DNA of 64,000 nucleotides, from NCBI RefSeq assembly GCF_036669915.1, contig NC_089322.1:8188371-8252370 (forward strand), given 5' to 3'. Below the pieces are notes generated by a model. It did not search any database, was not told the DNA's origin, and saw nothing but the letters and a program-made list of their open reading frames with translations. This stretch comes from Pocillopora verrucosa (Eukaryota; Cnidaria; Anthozoa; Scleractinia; Pocilloporidae). Shown piece after piece: positions 1 through 25,900 of this stretch (positions within the stretch are counted from its first letter, which is position 1; each line of letters starts with the position of its first letter). A program made the position numbers and the translations under genes.

Positions 1-1349
1 AATGCAGTTTTCAATATTCGGTGTCTATTTCTCATCCTTCCTGATCACGCCCAGCTTAAAAAAAAAAAATTCCCCGTTAAACTCGTAGGCGTGCAAAGTA
101 CGTTGAATATCAGGGGAAAACACGTCAATAAAGATGCAAATTAAGCTTAGTTTCTCAACATGATGTTAATTCTCCGAAATATATCCTGGATTTTACCCGG
201 GATACAAGTTGTTCATACAGACAGAGCCGAAAACATGTGTTATCCTAAAGAATAATAGTATAAATATCCTCGCCGACTGACGTTTCGTGGGAATAAAAGC
301 TTGCAAAACAGTTTTAATTTTCCGGATTGTGTATTCGTGAAGTAAGCTCATTAACCAAGAGTTATTCGTTCATTTTTTCCTGCCCTTGGGCTCTGCAAAT
401 TTCTGCTCACGTTGTAAAAGCGTCATAGGCGAACCTCGAAAAAAATTTAACACTTAAAGACCAATTCTTACGGCATGCTGGTACCAAACCCTTTCATTCT
501 GTTTCCCAGCACCGGAATTGTACAAAAATTTCTGCATTTTTCTCGAGAGAAATATATTACCTGAAGTTATGAGAAATAATGAGGATTAATTTACCAAAAT
601 TCAATTTCTCGAGGATATGTAATAATCGGTATCCTAAATCAGCAAATCAAAACGAGAACCTTTCTCCTAATCCTGCGTCAGGCATTATTGCGATTATATA
701 TAATTCGTCTCTTAAGTGAATATCACAACAAACAATATGAGTAAAATTTAATATGGGGCCACTCTCAATATTCAAAAGGATTTCAGAAAGCGGATGACTG
801 GAGGCGCTGCTTGAGTAATGTTCCTGGTACGCTTCAAATGGTTCTTGCTGAGATTAGTAGATCAACGTTTTCCTAAATTATTCCGTAATATTTGACAAAC
901 TATCAGTACAAATTAGACAACGATTGTTGTTATTTTAAATTCTCTTGGGATAAAAGCTTCTTAAAGCAGCTGCAAAAAAAATAGGTTTATGCAAATCCAA
1001 TCCACGCAATACCGTTTAAGGAGTGAAAATGAAGAAAAGTGCAATAAACATTGTCAAGTCTTTATCAAGAAAATCTTTATTAATTTTGTTTTACGCTATC
1101 AAAGGATCTCTCACAGCGTACGCTTTCAAATTTTCATTTGTGTTCAGTGTTCCGTAGAAAATGTGTGACGTAGTTTCTTCTAAAAATAAATAGTGGTATT
1201 GCCCTTTAGGTCAATATCACGAAGTCAACTACATATATGGGAGAAAGATAAACTAACAGAGCAGCAACTGGTCAAAATATTGACGTTTGAAGGCGCGCAA
1301 GCGGAAGTCAGTTACAAAGTTGGTTCGGGCCTTTTGTGCTGAAGGAAAG
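1..1349. other. Upstream non-coding region
   Basis: No open reading frame with coding character and no recognisable RNA gene or repeat family is visible. It is AT-rich and includes the presumed upstream regulatory region of the intronless gene that begins at 1476. Confidence 0.6.
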
Positions 1350-1356
1350 TATAAAA
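1350..1356 (+). promoter_or_regulatory. TATA box of the methyltransferase-like gene
   Basis: TATAAAA lies 126 bp upstream of the first ATG, in a good position for a transcription start near 1380 and a 5' leader of about 95 nt. The housekeeping genes in the window show no equivalent TATA box, which suggests regulated expression here. Seen in sequence; function inferred. Confidence 0.55.
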
Positions 1357-1475
1357 CCGAAAGACATTAGTACTTTCGAGACAGATCCCAGAAGTTCGAA
1401 CCATCGTACAGGTGAATAGCGGAATTTATTCAGACCAGCGCACAGACGAGGGCTCAAATTCCGGCGAACGCAAAC

Positions 1476-2252
1476 ATGATGATGGCAGCTTACCTGGGGA
1501 GGAGGGCTAAACTTGGCCGATCACAAGAAGACCAAGAAAATTTACCAGGCACATCAGAAATCATCAAAGCACTGTCCGAGCAACAACTTACGAATCCCGG
1601 TGAGGGGAAAGTGCTATATATTCAAGGAATAAAGAACAATTGGAACTGGAGACCCATGTGTTATGCAAGCCAGAATTTCAGGGCATATTACACTCTGCAG
1701 CTCTTTAACGCTCGAGTTAGCTTAACAAAAAAGGCTATCGAGAAAGCAATTGAACAAGAGTATGTCCCTCAACGTTTCTTCAAGAGTGTAAAGACTGTGT
1801 TGAGCCTGGGCTGTGGGCCTGGTTCCGATCTCAACGGGTTTAAAACCTTCCTTAGCGAGGCTTTTCCGTTCAGCTCGAGAGGGAAGAAGTCACCACAGTT
1901 CATTGGCTACGACAGAGAGCTGGGCTGGATGCACTATGTTCAAAGCTTGGGGTTTGAATTTGAAAGCGTGGAAATAAACAAAACACTTATCAACGACATG
2001 AACAAAGTTGACGTGATGTTAATATCGTACAGCGCTAAGGAACTATTTCGTGATTTCAACCGCGAGAAAAACGATGAAACATTCTGGAAGGCAATATCTA
2101 AGAAAGCGAAATTTGTACTGGTTATTGATGACGAAAAATGTTCGTATGATGATTTGCCGACGGATGACGAAGACTACGAGTACTTTACCTGGGATAATGA
2201 GCAGGGAGAGACTGAGGCTGTTATTTACTGTCACTTTACAGCAGAGGGTTAA
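1476..2252 (+). CDS. Methyltransferase-like protein, single exon, 258 aa
   Basis: One uninterrupted ORF opens with three consecutive ATG codons and ends in TAA. Around residues 108-117 it reads VLSLGCGPGSDLNGF, a good match to motif I (SAM-binding glycine loop) of class I methyltransferases. A downstream FIGYDRELGW segment could be the acidic motif II strand, and VDVMLISYSAKEL resembles motif IV/post-motif strands. The C-terminus is very acidic (DDLPTDDEDYEYF). No DNA- or protein-substrate signature is visible, so the substrate is unknown. There are no introns, unlike the multi-exon genes nearby, and a TATA box precedes it. This could be a retrogene-type or lineage-expanded enzyme, or a catalytically dead Rossmann protein. 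The fold call is moderate; the enzymatic role is inferred. Confidence 0.7.
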   Translation: MMMAAYLGRRAKLGRSQEDQENLPGTSEIIKALSEQQLTNPGEGKVLYIQGIKNNWNWRPMCYASQNFRAYYTLQLFNARVSLTKKAIEKAIEQEYVPQRFFKSVKTVLSLGCGPGSDLNGFKTFLSEAFPFSSRGKKSPQFIGYDRELGWMHYVQSLGFEFESVEINKTLINDMNKVDVMLISYSAKELFRDFNREKNDETFWKAISKKAKFVLVIDDEKCSYDDLPTDDEDYEYFTWDNEQGETEAVIYCHFTAEG

Positions 2253-3807
2253 AAACGTTCAATAATGAAAACAAAAAACTGGAAATTTCGATTGCAAGCA
2301 ATATGACAATCATAGAATCGTAGAGTCGATAAGGATACGCTATATGTTTTTGTGTCTCAATATTTCTCCATATTGTAAATTCATGACTTTATTTATAAAG
2401 AATATGAATTGAGATTACAACACGTTTATTATCGAATTATATATTAAAAAACATAAATTGAAATTATAAATCACTCTAATTAACGGTTACCTAGGATATA
2501 CACCGATAATAGTATCTATTGTTAATCAAGTGGCCTACAACTTTATCGGTGTGAAAATGATGTTATAGAACATCTAAAAATTTTGAAGTATTTTTATTCA
2601 TCTTATACCCTTAAGTAAATTCCTGCTCTGGTTTACGTGCTATGCCAGAATGAATTCTTTCTAGAAGGCTAGTGTGTACTGGTCGACAACCAGTTCATAA
2701 GATGAAAAAAGGCCGAATTGAATTGCTTAAATTTCGTGTTCTGAGGCTAAATGTTTACACTTCTAAATAACTTTGACACTATTATGTCGCTTGATATGAT
2801 CTCATAGATTTTATCGTACTTAAATATATAACTTTTGGTATACAAGAGGCACACACTATGCTTTAAAAAATGTGTATGATCATAAGCATTATGATAATTA
2901 AAATATGCGTTTACTGACACGAGCCCTTATGTATGCTCTTCAATTTGATCATCAGTTCCGTTGGAAGTTGTCTAGGATCAATATTAAACACTTACTGTTT
3001 AAGCCTTGATGCCAATTAACGTATATTTCCATCGCAAGCGGTCAGTTGTAAAACTAAAATTAAGAGGACTCAGAACTCTTGTTTTGAGCAAATGATCTGC
3101 GCAGGGAACCTTTATCAAAATCGATCGGACCCCAATTCTAGCACAACAGCACGTAGAAGAGAGCAATCAGCTGCTATTGAACCCAACTAGATCAAAATCT
3201 TAAGTTATTCACGTAATAGTAACATTTAAAATTACCTGAGTGTGAAGATGTAATTTTCTTCTATTTGAATCGTTACTAAGCTTCTCAAAAAGTCTGAACA
3301 ACTTTCAGTTTCCCCGAAATTTCTAAGGCAATTTTTTCCGAGTAAAACTCATATCGAGAAAATGATTCTCACTTCATGTGACTCAATGTTATTTATGTCT
3401 GAAAAGACCGGCGGAAGCGAACCGCAACCCGCTCCATGCCGCACTACTGTTTTGCCGCGGCAAAAAATGGTGAAAAATAGAAAAACTGTCCTTAATTTTC
3501 CAACAGTCTAGACCATCATCACGTCATCCTTACTTATAACGGCCCAAAATGTGTACGTGTTATTCGTCTTTGTGCTAATGACACAGACAAACGGTTTTCA
3601 AAACTAAAAAATATTGCAGACTTTTTTCTATACGCTTTAGAAAATGCTACTCGTGGGTGTGACTAATATTGTTTGAGTAAGTGTTTGAACTTCTTTAAAC
3701 CATGCATAAAAAGATGTAGCCGCAGACCATAGAGCTTAGATTAAATGCCCGTTAAAATAATTCACTACCAGCCCTGAGGCAGATCCTCTGATGCAGAAGC
3801 CTTCTGG
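2253..3807. other. Intergenic, no gene seen
   Basis: About 1.5 kb of AT-rich sequence between the methyltransferase-like gene and the 3' side of MRPS12. It must contain the 3' UTR of the former; an ATTAAA occurs near 2444. No coding exon with a consistent frame was found on either strand. Confidence 0.6.
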
Positions 3808-4013
3808 TAACTCTTTACACCCTAACATCAGTATGCATATCCTCCATACGGTTCTTGCTACATTATCTTAGGTGCTGATGAGGAAAATTTTTATAATGAT
3901 CAAAGCCTATTAAGTTGGTGATCATTTCCTTTTCATCAAGTGACCTTAATTTGTGATTTGAGGGTGATATTGTACAGAGAAATGAGATGCTGGCCATTCT
4001 TAGGGGCCTTAAC
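3808..4013 (+). repeat. MITE family B copy
   Basis: A roughly 200-bp element starting near TAACTCTTTACACCC and ending near TTAGGGGCCTTAA. Its interior (ACATCAGTATGCATATCCTCC, then GGTGCTGATGAGGA and TGATATTGT) is shared with the copies at 8069, 11447 and 13238. Confidence 0.7.
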
Positions 4014-4077
4014 AGTCAACAATTAAAAGCTCCAAGAAAACTCAAATACAATAACTTTATGCAGAATTTTTCAAAAC

Positions 4078-4083
4078 TTTATT
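4078..4083 (-). other. Possible poly(A) signal of MRPS12
   Basis: AATAAA on the minus strand, about 385 nt past the MRPS12 stop. It is the first clear hexamer downstream of the stop, and would give a 3' UTR that includes the family A element at 4274-4443. Confidence 0.35.
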
Positions 4084-4273
4084 ACAACATGTGTGTCAAT
4101 CAACGTTAATACAAATTCAGTTCCCTTATAATTGCAGAGCATATGCTGTCATATGGTATTGTAACAAGCCTCATCACATAAAACCCTGCAGGTAACAGGC
4201 ATTGGTTCCAACTGTACTGTGAACCACAATTCAGTCACCAAAGGTACAACTCAAAGACTAGTTCATCTCATGG

Positions 4274-4443
4274 TAACCCTTAAAATCACAGATGTGATTA
4301 ACATATAAACTCTAACCAATACGTTATTCAGCAAAAAGGTAATGAGGAAACTCAAACCTATCAGGTAGATATATATTTTACAAAGACACATTTAGCAGCT
4401 AGAGATGGGGGATTGACAATCAAATCTTAGGAGTGAAAGGGTT
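4274..4443 (-). repeat. MITE family A copy
   Basis: Inverted-orientation copy running from TAACCCTTAAAATCA to GGAGTGAAAGGGTTA. It holds the family A interior (TACCTGATAG... complement and the GCAGCTAGAG block). It lies in the MRPS12 3' flank, just past the stop codon. Confidence 0.65.
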
Positions 4444-4467
4444 ACTTACTAAACATTCTTTTTTTTA

Positions 4468-5681
4468 TTAGTTCATGTCATATTTCCCTCTTATAATTTT
4501 ATATTGGACTCCAGGACAGTCCTGAACTCTGCCTCCCTCAAACAATACCACTGCATGTTCCTGTAACACTGCTCCTTCGCCTGGTATATAGGCTGTGATT
4601 ACTTTTCCATTACTCAATTTTACCAAAGCACACTTCCGGTTGCCAGAGTTTGGTTTCTTAGGTTTTCTTACGAAGACTCTGATACAGACACCTTTCCTTT
4701 GAGGACCCAAAAGGATTCGCTTTGATTTTGGAATATGTTTCTTTGGCATATCTGCCTTGGTTCTTACTTTTTTCCAACGGTATTGGTTAACTGTTGCAAA
4801 AAGTCTTGTGCTGTTCAACACAAGGTCAGGATAAGGCTTATTTCTTATGGCTGAGAACACAATTGTTGACTGCCTTGCTAGACTTGGTTCTTGCCACAAA
4901 ATAGGAACAGTTAGAGAACTGTGACCATGGAATAATTGCTTCTGTTGCACTGAGTATCCTGGATTTTGAACTTTGTAAATAGGATGTTGCTGTAAGGCTT
5001 TGGTGGAAGATGGAATGATACCTATGAAAGACAAAACCACACAGTTAGTTGTTATGTAACTTAACTTGGCCTTGGGGAAACCTAATTGACCCTTTCACTT
5101 CCAAGATGGGATTGTCAATTCCCCCCTCTAGCTTCTAAACATTTTCTTATAAATTAGTTATGAGAATTTGGTGTTAGATCAAGAAAAAAACTTCTACCTG
5201 ATAAGTTTGGGTATTCTCATTGCCTGTTTGCTGGATCATGTATGAATATAATGGGGAGAAGTTTCATATCAATCACTTGTGGGAATTAAAGGGTTAAAGG
5301 GAAAAAAAATGTTTATTCTATGCACAATCTGGTTAGGATTCATCTCTTAGAGTTGGAATAGTGAAATTGATTGCAGTGATGACCTTGGTGCTCACCTAGG
5401 AAGAAGAGCGAATCATTGTGGATGATTGGATTACCAATTCCATTGAAAGATAAATAAAGGGGTAGTTTTAAAGTCATAAATAGTTATAATAAAAGGGAAA
5501 AATGGAGGGAGTGGGGAGGGGAGTTAAGGTTCAGGGCGTTCCCCCGGATCCATATCAACTCCCAGGAGGCGTTTAAGTACAGCTCGACTTCTCGAGGGGG
5601 ATTCCATGGGGCAGAGATAATTATGGGACACTGAAGCTCACCTGCTACGCTTCCATTTGTAAACTTTCTCGCTGAAGACAT
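4468..5681 (-). CDS. MRPS12: Mitochondrial small ribosomal subunit protein uS12m
   Basis: Two coding exons, 5681-5642 and 5021-4468, joined in phase 1 (GCA G|GT), give 197 aa. The C-terminal 110 residues are unmistakable uS12: ATVNQ start-like segment, [18 protein letters not shown] loop (the decoding-centre PNS loop), [10 protein letters not shown] and [20 protein letters not shown]. It stops soon after RGKYD, as animal mitochondrial S12 does rather than the longer bacterial form. The first 80-90 residues form an unusually long, Ser/Gln/Arg-containing leader, consistent with a mitochondrial targeting peptide and longer than in vertebrates. The ATG at 5681 is chosen because it opens a short exon with a clean GTGAGC donor, matched to the CTTTCATAG acceptor. 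The gene is head-to-head with MKLN1, with 431 bp between start codons. Confidence 0.96.
5089..5297 (+). repeat. MITE family A copy in MRPS12 intron
   Basis: A full element from TGACCCTTTCACTTCC to GGAATTAAAGGGTTA with the typical interior (TTAGATCAAG, CTACCTGATAAGTTTG, GGGAGAAGTT). It occupies about a third of the single MRPS12 intron. Confidence 0.75.
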
Positions 5682-6112
5682 CGACAAACCGTTTTGGGGA
5701 ATTTTCTTACAAGAGATAAAATAATGTACAGTGCTTGTAAGTACAAGTTTACAGCTGCGCACGATTTAGATTACGAAGCTGTCTATTGGCAACTTCAAAC
5801 TCTGAGCAAAAATCTATTCCACACATGTGATGTTAGAACTACAGCCGCAAAAGAAATCAATTTCAAGAAAAGATCGACGATAAATTTACAAAAAAATACT
5901 CAAAAATACCACCAAAATTATTTAAATATAAGTAATATCTTACATTTAGGCCCAAAGAAGCTCGAAAAACTCCACACAAAGAACGCAGATTTCGACCGCA
6001 GACAACCGCCATTTTGGTAACTAATCTGCTGAGTAAAATTACAGCTGGCTCAGTTCTCCCATGAAGATACTCGGGCGTGCATGCAACTGCGCAATCATCG
6101 AAGTACGCCAAA
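5682..6112. promoter_or_regulatory. Bidirectional promoter MRPS12 / MKLN1
   Basis: The 431 bp between divergent start codons contains two near-perfect YY1-type motifs in opposite orientation. CCAAAATGGCGGT lies on the minus strand at about 6006-6018, and CCAAAATGGCGGC overlaps the MKLN1 start codon at 6108-6120. No TATA box was seen. Shared regulation of the pair is inferred from this arrangement. Confidence 0.6.
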
Positions 6113-19309
<13,197 letters not shown>

Positions 19310-19328
19310 CATTTCGGAATATTCAGTG

Positions 19329-19334
19329 AATAAA
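19329..19334 (+). other. Poly(A) signal candidate of MKLN1
   Basis: AATAAA lies 20 nt after the MKLN1 stop codon. That would be a very short 3' UTR, so a distal site is also possible. Confidence 0.4.
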
Positions 19335-19905
19335 CAGCAATCAAGAACCACGGAATTGAAAAAAAACGATGAGTAATGAGCGGCCCTTTCAAAATAAGAA
19401 GCAAAAACTACTTTTAACATATCCGTGAACAGGATTGTTCTGCTACACAGACTATGGTTCTGAAACAAGTTAGAGACAGGTTACTGTTGATCACCTGGGA
19501 GGGTGGGTGGAAGGATTTTGATTGTATCTCTTAAAATCCTCCACCCCTCCCCCTCGGCCATTAATAATTACTTGTCCCTTAGGTTCAGGTCAACAATGCA
19601 AAGCTTGTATTTTGTAATTAGTGTGAAGTAAAACAAATTTTTTTCCAGGAGTTTTGAAAAGTTGTTTTCTTTATTACTACAGTACTTCGTCATACCGTTT
19701 TAGCGTGCAAGGGGTCGTCATATCAATCACTTCTCGAGCTGCAGTTGCAAATCATTCCTTTTAACACGGTCGCCTCTGATTCCCGGCCCCCTCCCACAGA
19801 ACATATCATTTCTTGACCCCACGGCGATTAGCCCTACAACCCCTATTTGTGGGTGGGGCCATACCCCTTACCCAGAACTCTCTGCGGTACAAGAATTTGC
19901 GGTCC

Positions 19906-19917
19906 CAATATGGCGGC
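19906..19917 (+). promoter_or_regulatory. YY1-type site upstream of RBSN
   Basis: CAATATGGCGGC, a full match to the YY1 consensus, lies 78 nt upstream of the RBSN ATG. YY1 sites of this form commonly sit at transcription starts of housekeeping genes. Confidence 0.55.
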
Positions 19918-19994
19918 AGATGTTATGGTTTTTGGACATGATTAGCACAAATGCGGACAACTGAGTCGCTCGATTGTTAATTAACACGTGAGCA

Positions 19995-22900
19995 ATGGAG
20001 AACGATGATATCAAGGAGGGTTTCATTTGCCCAATATGTATGAAGGATTTGGGAAATGCTTCGGTTTTGCAAAGACATTTCGAGGAGAGTCATTCCGATG
20101 ACAAGGACACACTTCGCCGAATGCGAGAGGCGTTTGGCAAAGCGAAGAGAAAAATTATAAACAAAATAGAGAGTTCTGAACCAGACGGGGCAACTGTAGA
20201 TTCTGTAGATGGTGTTGTTGAAAATCCTGTAAGCAGAGGAGTCGATCCGTTTCTCTGGGACCAGCAAGATTTCGGTGAGAATAATTCTTATACAATATCA
20301 GCTGAATACGTTTTAACTTTCACTGTTTGTTGTCTACACGATGAAGCAAGCTTTGAGATATTGTCATTCGTTGAGCATTTCCCTTAAAGTTTTCCCTGCC
20401 TGCGTGTAGTTCGTGGACGTCTTATGTCAACACGATGTTTCATCCATGATTCTTCAATCGAATATTTACCCTGTTGCTCGGTTATTTCAAGAGATGCCGG
20501 TTTCGATATTTTTGGCAGAATACCCCAATTTCGACAGCACAATTTATCTGCTTCAATTGGATGGTTTCTTAAGACTTGCGCATTTCATGCTCTTTTTCTG
20601 GGCATTACATTTTTTCCATCAAACTACATGGATGCGACTGAGAATCATTCACACGCTTGTAGAATGCAGCAATTTTACACTTATACACCTTGATTATTTT
20701 TTAATTAATTACTATTTGGCTTTTTTAAACATTTAATCGTTGTTGTGGTCATTTTTATCATTATTATTTCTTTGGAGTTGTTTGAAGTTAAGCAATTTCT
20801 GTAACGTTTCATGATTTGCCTTTCTCTACACACTCTTGTGGAGTACGGCTTGCTGAGATTGTAAACTGTCTTTGTTGTCGGTTCTTAATTGTTTTGCGGG
20901 AATTTCATATAGTAATGTAGATCTTCATTTTGTTTTGCTCTTCAACTTGTGGCTTTTGCGCCTTGTGCCAAGGCCTTTGGCCTTTGACCCCTAAGAGTGA
21001 CAAGTATCTAATTTCTCCTCACCATATCACATCCAAGTCGAAGTCATCATGGTAACTAGAGTAAAGGGGGTAAGTTTCTAAAGAAACTGCATCAATGGGA
21101 AAGTATAGCAGGTGATTTAGTGTGAACATTTGAGTTGAAAACGTAAATTGGCCACTGTAAAGAGTAAACAAGCTGATGTTTTGAACAAATTTAGCCCTTT
21201 GCTGATCACTCTGACAAAGGGCTAACTCTCGAAACATCAGCTTGTTTACTCTTTACAGTGGCCAATTTACATTTTCAACCCTATTTTTAACACTAAATTA
21301 CCTGCTAACTTGACTAACAGTTATGGTCACCAACTAAAGATGTTCCTGACTATTAAATTGATTCCTGTCAGCACCTTAGGTGATGTGTAGAGAGCAGTAT
21401 GGAGAATATGCATACTGATGTTAGGGTGTGAACAGTTTAATTGAAGGGGAAAAACTCATCATCAATTTTATTATCAGTAATAACAGATTTCTTTTTGCCT
21501 CTCAAACACAGGAGCCTCAAGAAGCAGATTTAGAGAATTTAGGGAAAGACGAGATGCAGAGATTGACAGATTTGTTGTTGAAACTAATAAAATACTTATC
21601 AGACTGGAGAAGGTATGTGTATTTGCTTGGCAATGGTCAATTTGGTAATTATGTACATAGTCTTTTTGGAATAAAGTCATCACTGTGGAATTGTTAACCT
21701 TTTAACTCCTGGATCTAATTTGTAATTCTCCTTACTATCTGCCACACAATTCTTGTGATATAGCTATGTAGATTTTTTATTGGATCAGCTAATAATCTTC
21801 TCTTTATTCTCATCACTTTCTGCTTGATATTGTATTGATATTGTAAGGAGAAATTCTGTCTTGGTCACTTATGAGAGGTAAAGGGTTAACGGTTTGCAGA
21901 AGCTTACCTAGGATTTTTTAATAGGGTAAATCACAGCTAAGACTTTCTGCACTCCTAATTTGAAGTTACTTATTCTATTGCTACTTTTTGTATACTGGCA
22001 GACTGGTATTCATTTAATGAGAAGGATAGGCATTAACCCTTAAACTCCCAAGATCTGATTGTTAATTCTCCCTTCTAGCTCCTTCATATTTCCTTCTAAA
22101 TGGGTTATGAGAATTTTGTATTAGGTCAAGATAAGGTCTTCTACCTGATAGGTTTGTGTATTCTCATTACCTGTTGACTGGGTAATGTATGGATGTTATT
22201 GGGAGAAGTTATGTGTTAATCACTTCTGGAAGTTAAAGGACTAATGGGGAATGTAGTGTGGGAACGATTTATGACTGTTTCATTACTCCTGTAGCACATC
22301 ATTCAACCCAATCTGGTACAGCTGTGGCTGGTGTGAACCACTTGCCTTGTGTACAAAGTTATCTGACCAAAGTTTATTTTCTTGGCTGGGAATTTTTAGC
22401 CGGTAACTTTTGTTAACTAATGAGTCTGAATGCGTCTTCTTTTTACGTATGAATTTATCATGATTTTAGCTTTTAAGGTCAGGAGTTACTGTTAAAGATT
22501 CACCTGCGTTACCCACGAGACCAGGAAGAAAATGTGAGTACTGGTATCTGTCTCCTTGACCCTTGACATCCTAATATCAGTATGTATATTATCCATACTG
22601 TTTTTTGTGCATTTCTCTGTGCAGACAAAAAAAAAACAATTTCAATGGGTTAATTGAGCATTTAACCCTTTAATTCCCAGATCAAATTTATAATTCTCCT
22701 CACTGTCAACCATGCAATTCTTATAATGTTAGTTCAGAGAATTTAGTATTGGATCAACTAAGTATCCCCAAATTGATAATTTTCTTCATTCTCATCACTT
22801 CTCTGGTTGATATTGTGTTGGTATTGTAAGGAGAAATTCTGTCTTGGTCACTCATGGGAGTTAAATGGTTAATAGTGCCATTAACATTGTGTTTGTCTTT

Positions 22901-25900
22901 TTATTGTTATGAATTTACCCTCCATCGTTATTACCTGGTTTGTGAATGACTCGGTCATTCATACACTAAGCTGTTAGAGTGGGGCTGAATTCTTGAAATT
23001 TTTCGGCTGGTTGTGTGTTATTAGTCTTGTGATTATTGACTCTGGATGAGACTATTCTTAGTTTTCAGCTCATAAGTTTTAGAACCATGACCTGTCATTC
23101 CAGTCTGTAATAATAGACCTGTATTTCCCAAATAAGGCCCTTTGTTACCTAGTGTTTATCCATACAGTCTTAAATGCCAACCTAATATTTCCTTTACAGC
23201 TTTAGAGAGAAGTCTGGTGCCATGGATTGCTGACAGTGAAGTGAAGTTTTGCCCTCTTTGCAAGAGGCAGTTTAATGTGGCTCGACGTAGGCATCACTGC
23301 AGGCTGTGTGGGGGAATAATGTGTGCAAAGTGCTCAGTGTTTGTGTCTGTTTCTTTTTCTGGTAAGAAACTATGCTTAAAGTATACTAACTTTAGTTGTT
23401 CTGTCAGACATGATTGATTTATAGCATGAAGGAAAACACACAATTGTCTTAAGTAAATTCATTTTTGCCAATCAGTGCTTTACAACCACAGTCAGCAAAG
23501 GTGATGGAGCCTATACAGGGCATGAAATTAATTTTTCTTTCTGATAGCCACTGGGCTCCTAAATTTTTCAAAGTGGTAGCCAATTCAAAAAAAGTTGGTC
23601 GCCATTTTTATAGACAAAAAAAAACTTTTTTTTTATGCTTTCAGAGTTCTAGATAGACCCTCCAAATTAAGTTCTATAAAGTTCTACTAAGTGGACACTA
23701 GAATGGATAATATAAAACATTCAAGCTCACCTAAATCCAAGATGGTACCTAGTTTTCGATGGAGATGCATGTTCTGTGTTTTGGAAACAAACTTAACAAG
23801 GAAGTTTGCTGCAGATTTATCTTAATTTGCAAATCTTTTAAATTCATGATATCTCTAGGTATGGTTATGATGAAGCATTCTAGTTGGCGATTTGGCGACT
23901 ACTTTTCAGGATTTGGTTGCTAAAGTGAAAAATTTAGTTGCACTGGCACCTGTATTAGGTGCAATTTCACGTCCTGCTATAGGACAGAATCCATTTTGTT
24001 GTTTTCTGTTATCTAATTGGCAGATTGTGTGTCTGTTCATACATATAGGTGCACAATATTTGTGTACAAGACTCAAAGTAATTTTCCATATGGTACATGT
24101 ACCATCAAAACGTTAAGACACCACCCAAGTTTGGCCATACAAATATGCAATGACTCATTCAACTCACTCTTGCAATAACTCACTTAACATCAGTGTATGA
24201 TTTTAGACTCTAGTGTCCAATTTTAGATGCTATTGTATGAATTAAGACACTAGTGTCCAAATTTAGACACCAATGCCTGGTGTTAGACACTTGTGTCTGA
24301 TTCTAGACACTAATGCCTGACATTAGATGCCAATGCATCTGATTTTAGACACAAGTGTCCGATTTTAGATACTAGTATCTGATTTTAAACACTAATACCT
24401 GATTTAAGACACTGTAGAGTCTGATCTCAGACATTAGTGTCCAATTTCAAACCCTTTATCTAATTGAAGACACTAGTGGCTGGCCATCCCAGGAGTTGAG
24501 TGAACAAAGCCTTTTGTTTGACTTGAAAATTTGCCATTGCTGTTATTATGAGCCCTGTGCATGCAGTCTGTGTAACAATGCATTGGTTTTATTTCAATTA
24601 GTTACCTTTTTGCTTTTTTTCTATTTTATTATTTTTTTTTAATATTCTACATCACATTAATGTCGAATTAACCAAACATGTTACTTTTAAAGAACTTTTT
24701 GCTTCAGGACTATGTTACATATGTTAATATTATCATTTATTATAGTTTCTGTGTTAAAACTGGACCAGACAGGCTCAAGCCTTCCCAGGAGATTAAAGGG
24801 GCACTCCAAAGATGATTCTGATGAAGCTGGTATTCGTGCATGTCAAGCCTGTATGGATTGTTTGGAGAGGTAAGCTACAGTTGTACTTTACCATTTTCCA
24901 TGCTTTAAAAGTGCAAAAAAAAGTCAATGGCTAGTCCATGATACTCAGCAGCAAACCATTCTCTTCCTCCAAGACTATCTTTTTGCAACTTTTTCACATA
25001 TTGGTGTTCACTTTTTGTGTCATTGCATCTATACTCATGTGAAAATTCAAACCAGCTTTAACTTGTGTCAGAAAAACTAATCTGTGGGAGGCAGTTCCCT
25101 CCTTTTGATCTGGTGCAGAATCTTAAGGAGTCAATTCATTTATCATACAGTGAAGCAGAGCCAAAATTTGTGGTACTTAAGGTTCAAACAGATGCAGTCT
25201 TTAAATTGGTGACTACAACTTTTCTCCTGGCAACCATTTTCCACCACTTTGGCATTTAAAGGTGATTAACAATTTTTTTTTTTATAATTTCAGGCCTTAA
25301 AATGTAAATTTTGTTTGTTTTTTCTCTCAGATATGATCGACAAGAAAAGGAAAAGAAAACAAAGCCCCCTGTTGTTCAATTGTATGAGGTAATAATAAGC
25401 ATTGCTAGAGGTTGAGTTATTCATATAAATTTTAATTGATGAATTAAATCATGAAAAAATATCATTTCTCTTACAGTGTATGTAAAGGCTAATTTGCAAA
25501 GATAATCTTCAGTCTCTTTACTATTTGTATATTTCTTATATATTTTGAGACTAATGTTTTTTTTCATGATTGTGAATGTAAGTTTAATTATACAGGGAGG
25601 AGTAAAAATTAATTTTATTTTTTTGTTGTTTCTTCCTTCAACCCTCTTGATCCATCTCTGTATTGCTGGTCTTTCATATTCCCCCATTTGATTTTCATCA
25701 ATTTTGTTATTAACTATAATTGTTAATTTTGCCTGACCACTACACTACCAAATACACAAAGTAACACTTGGAGGCATGGGCATGTTGGTCAGCCAGGCCC
25801 ATGATACACTTTATTAACTCATGTGAAAAAACTCCACTTTACAGTAATTCTAAGAACATGCTACAGTCAGAAACGTAAACCTGAAAAAACCAACTGTTGG

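Noticed and set aside
24176..24490. CRISPR-like array
   Set aside because: The repeats are degenerate and spacers are not unique sequences of constant length. The setting is a eukaryotic intron.
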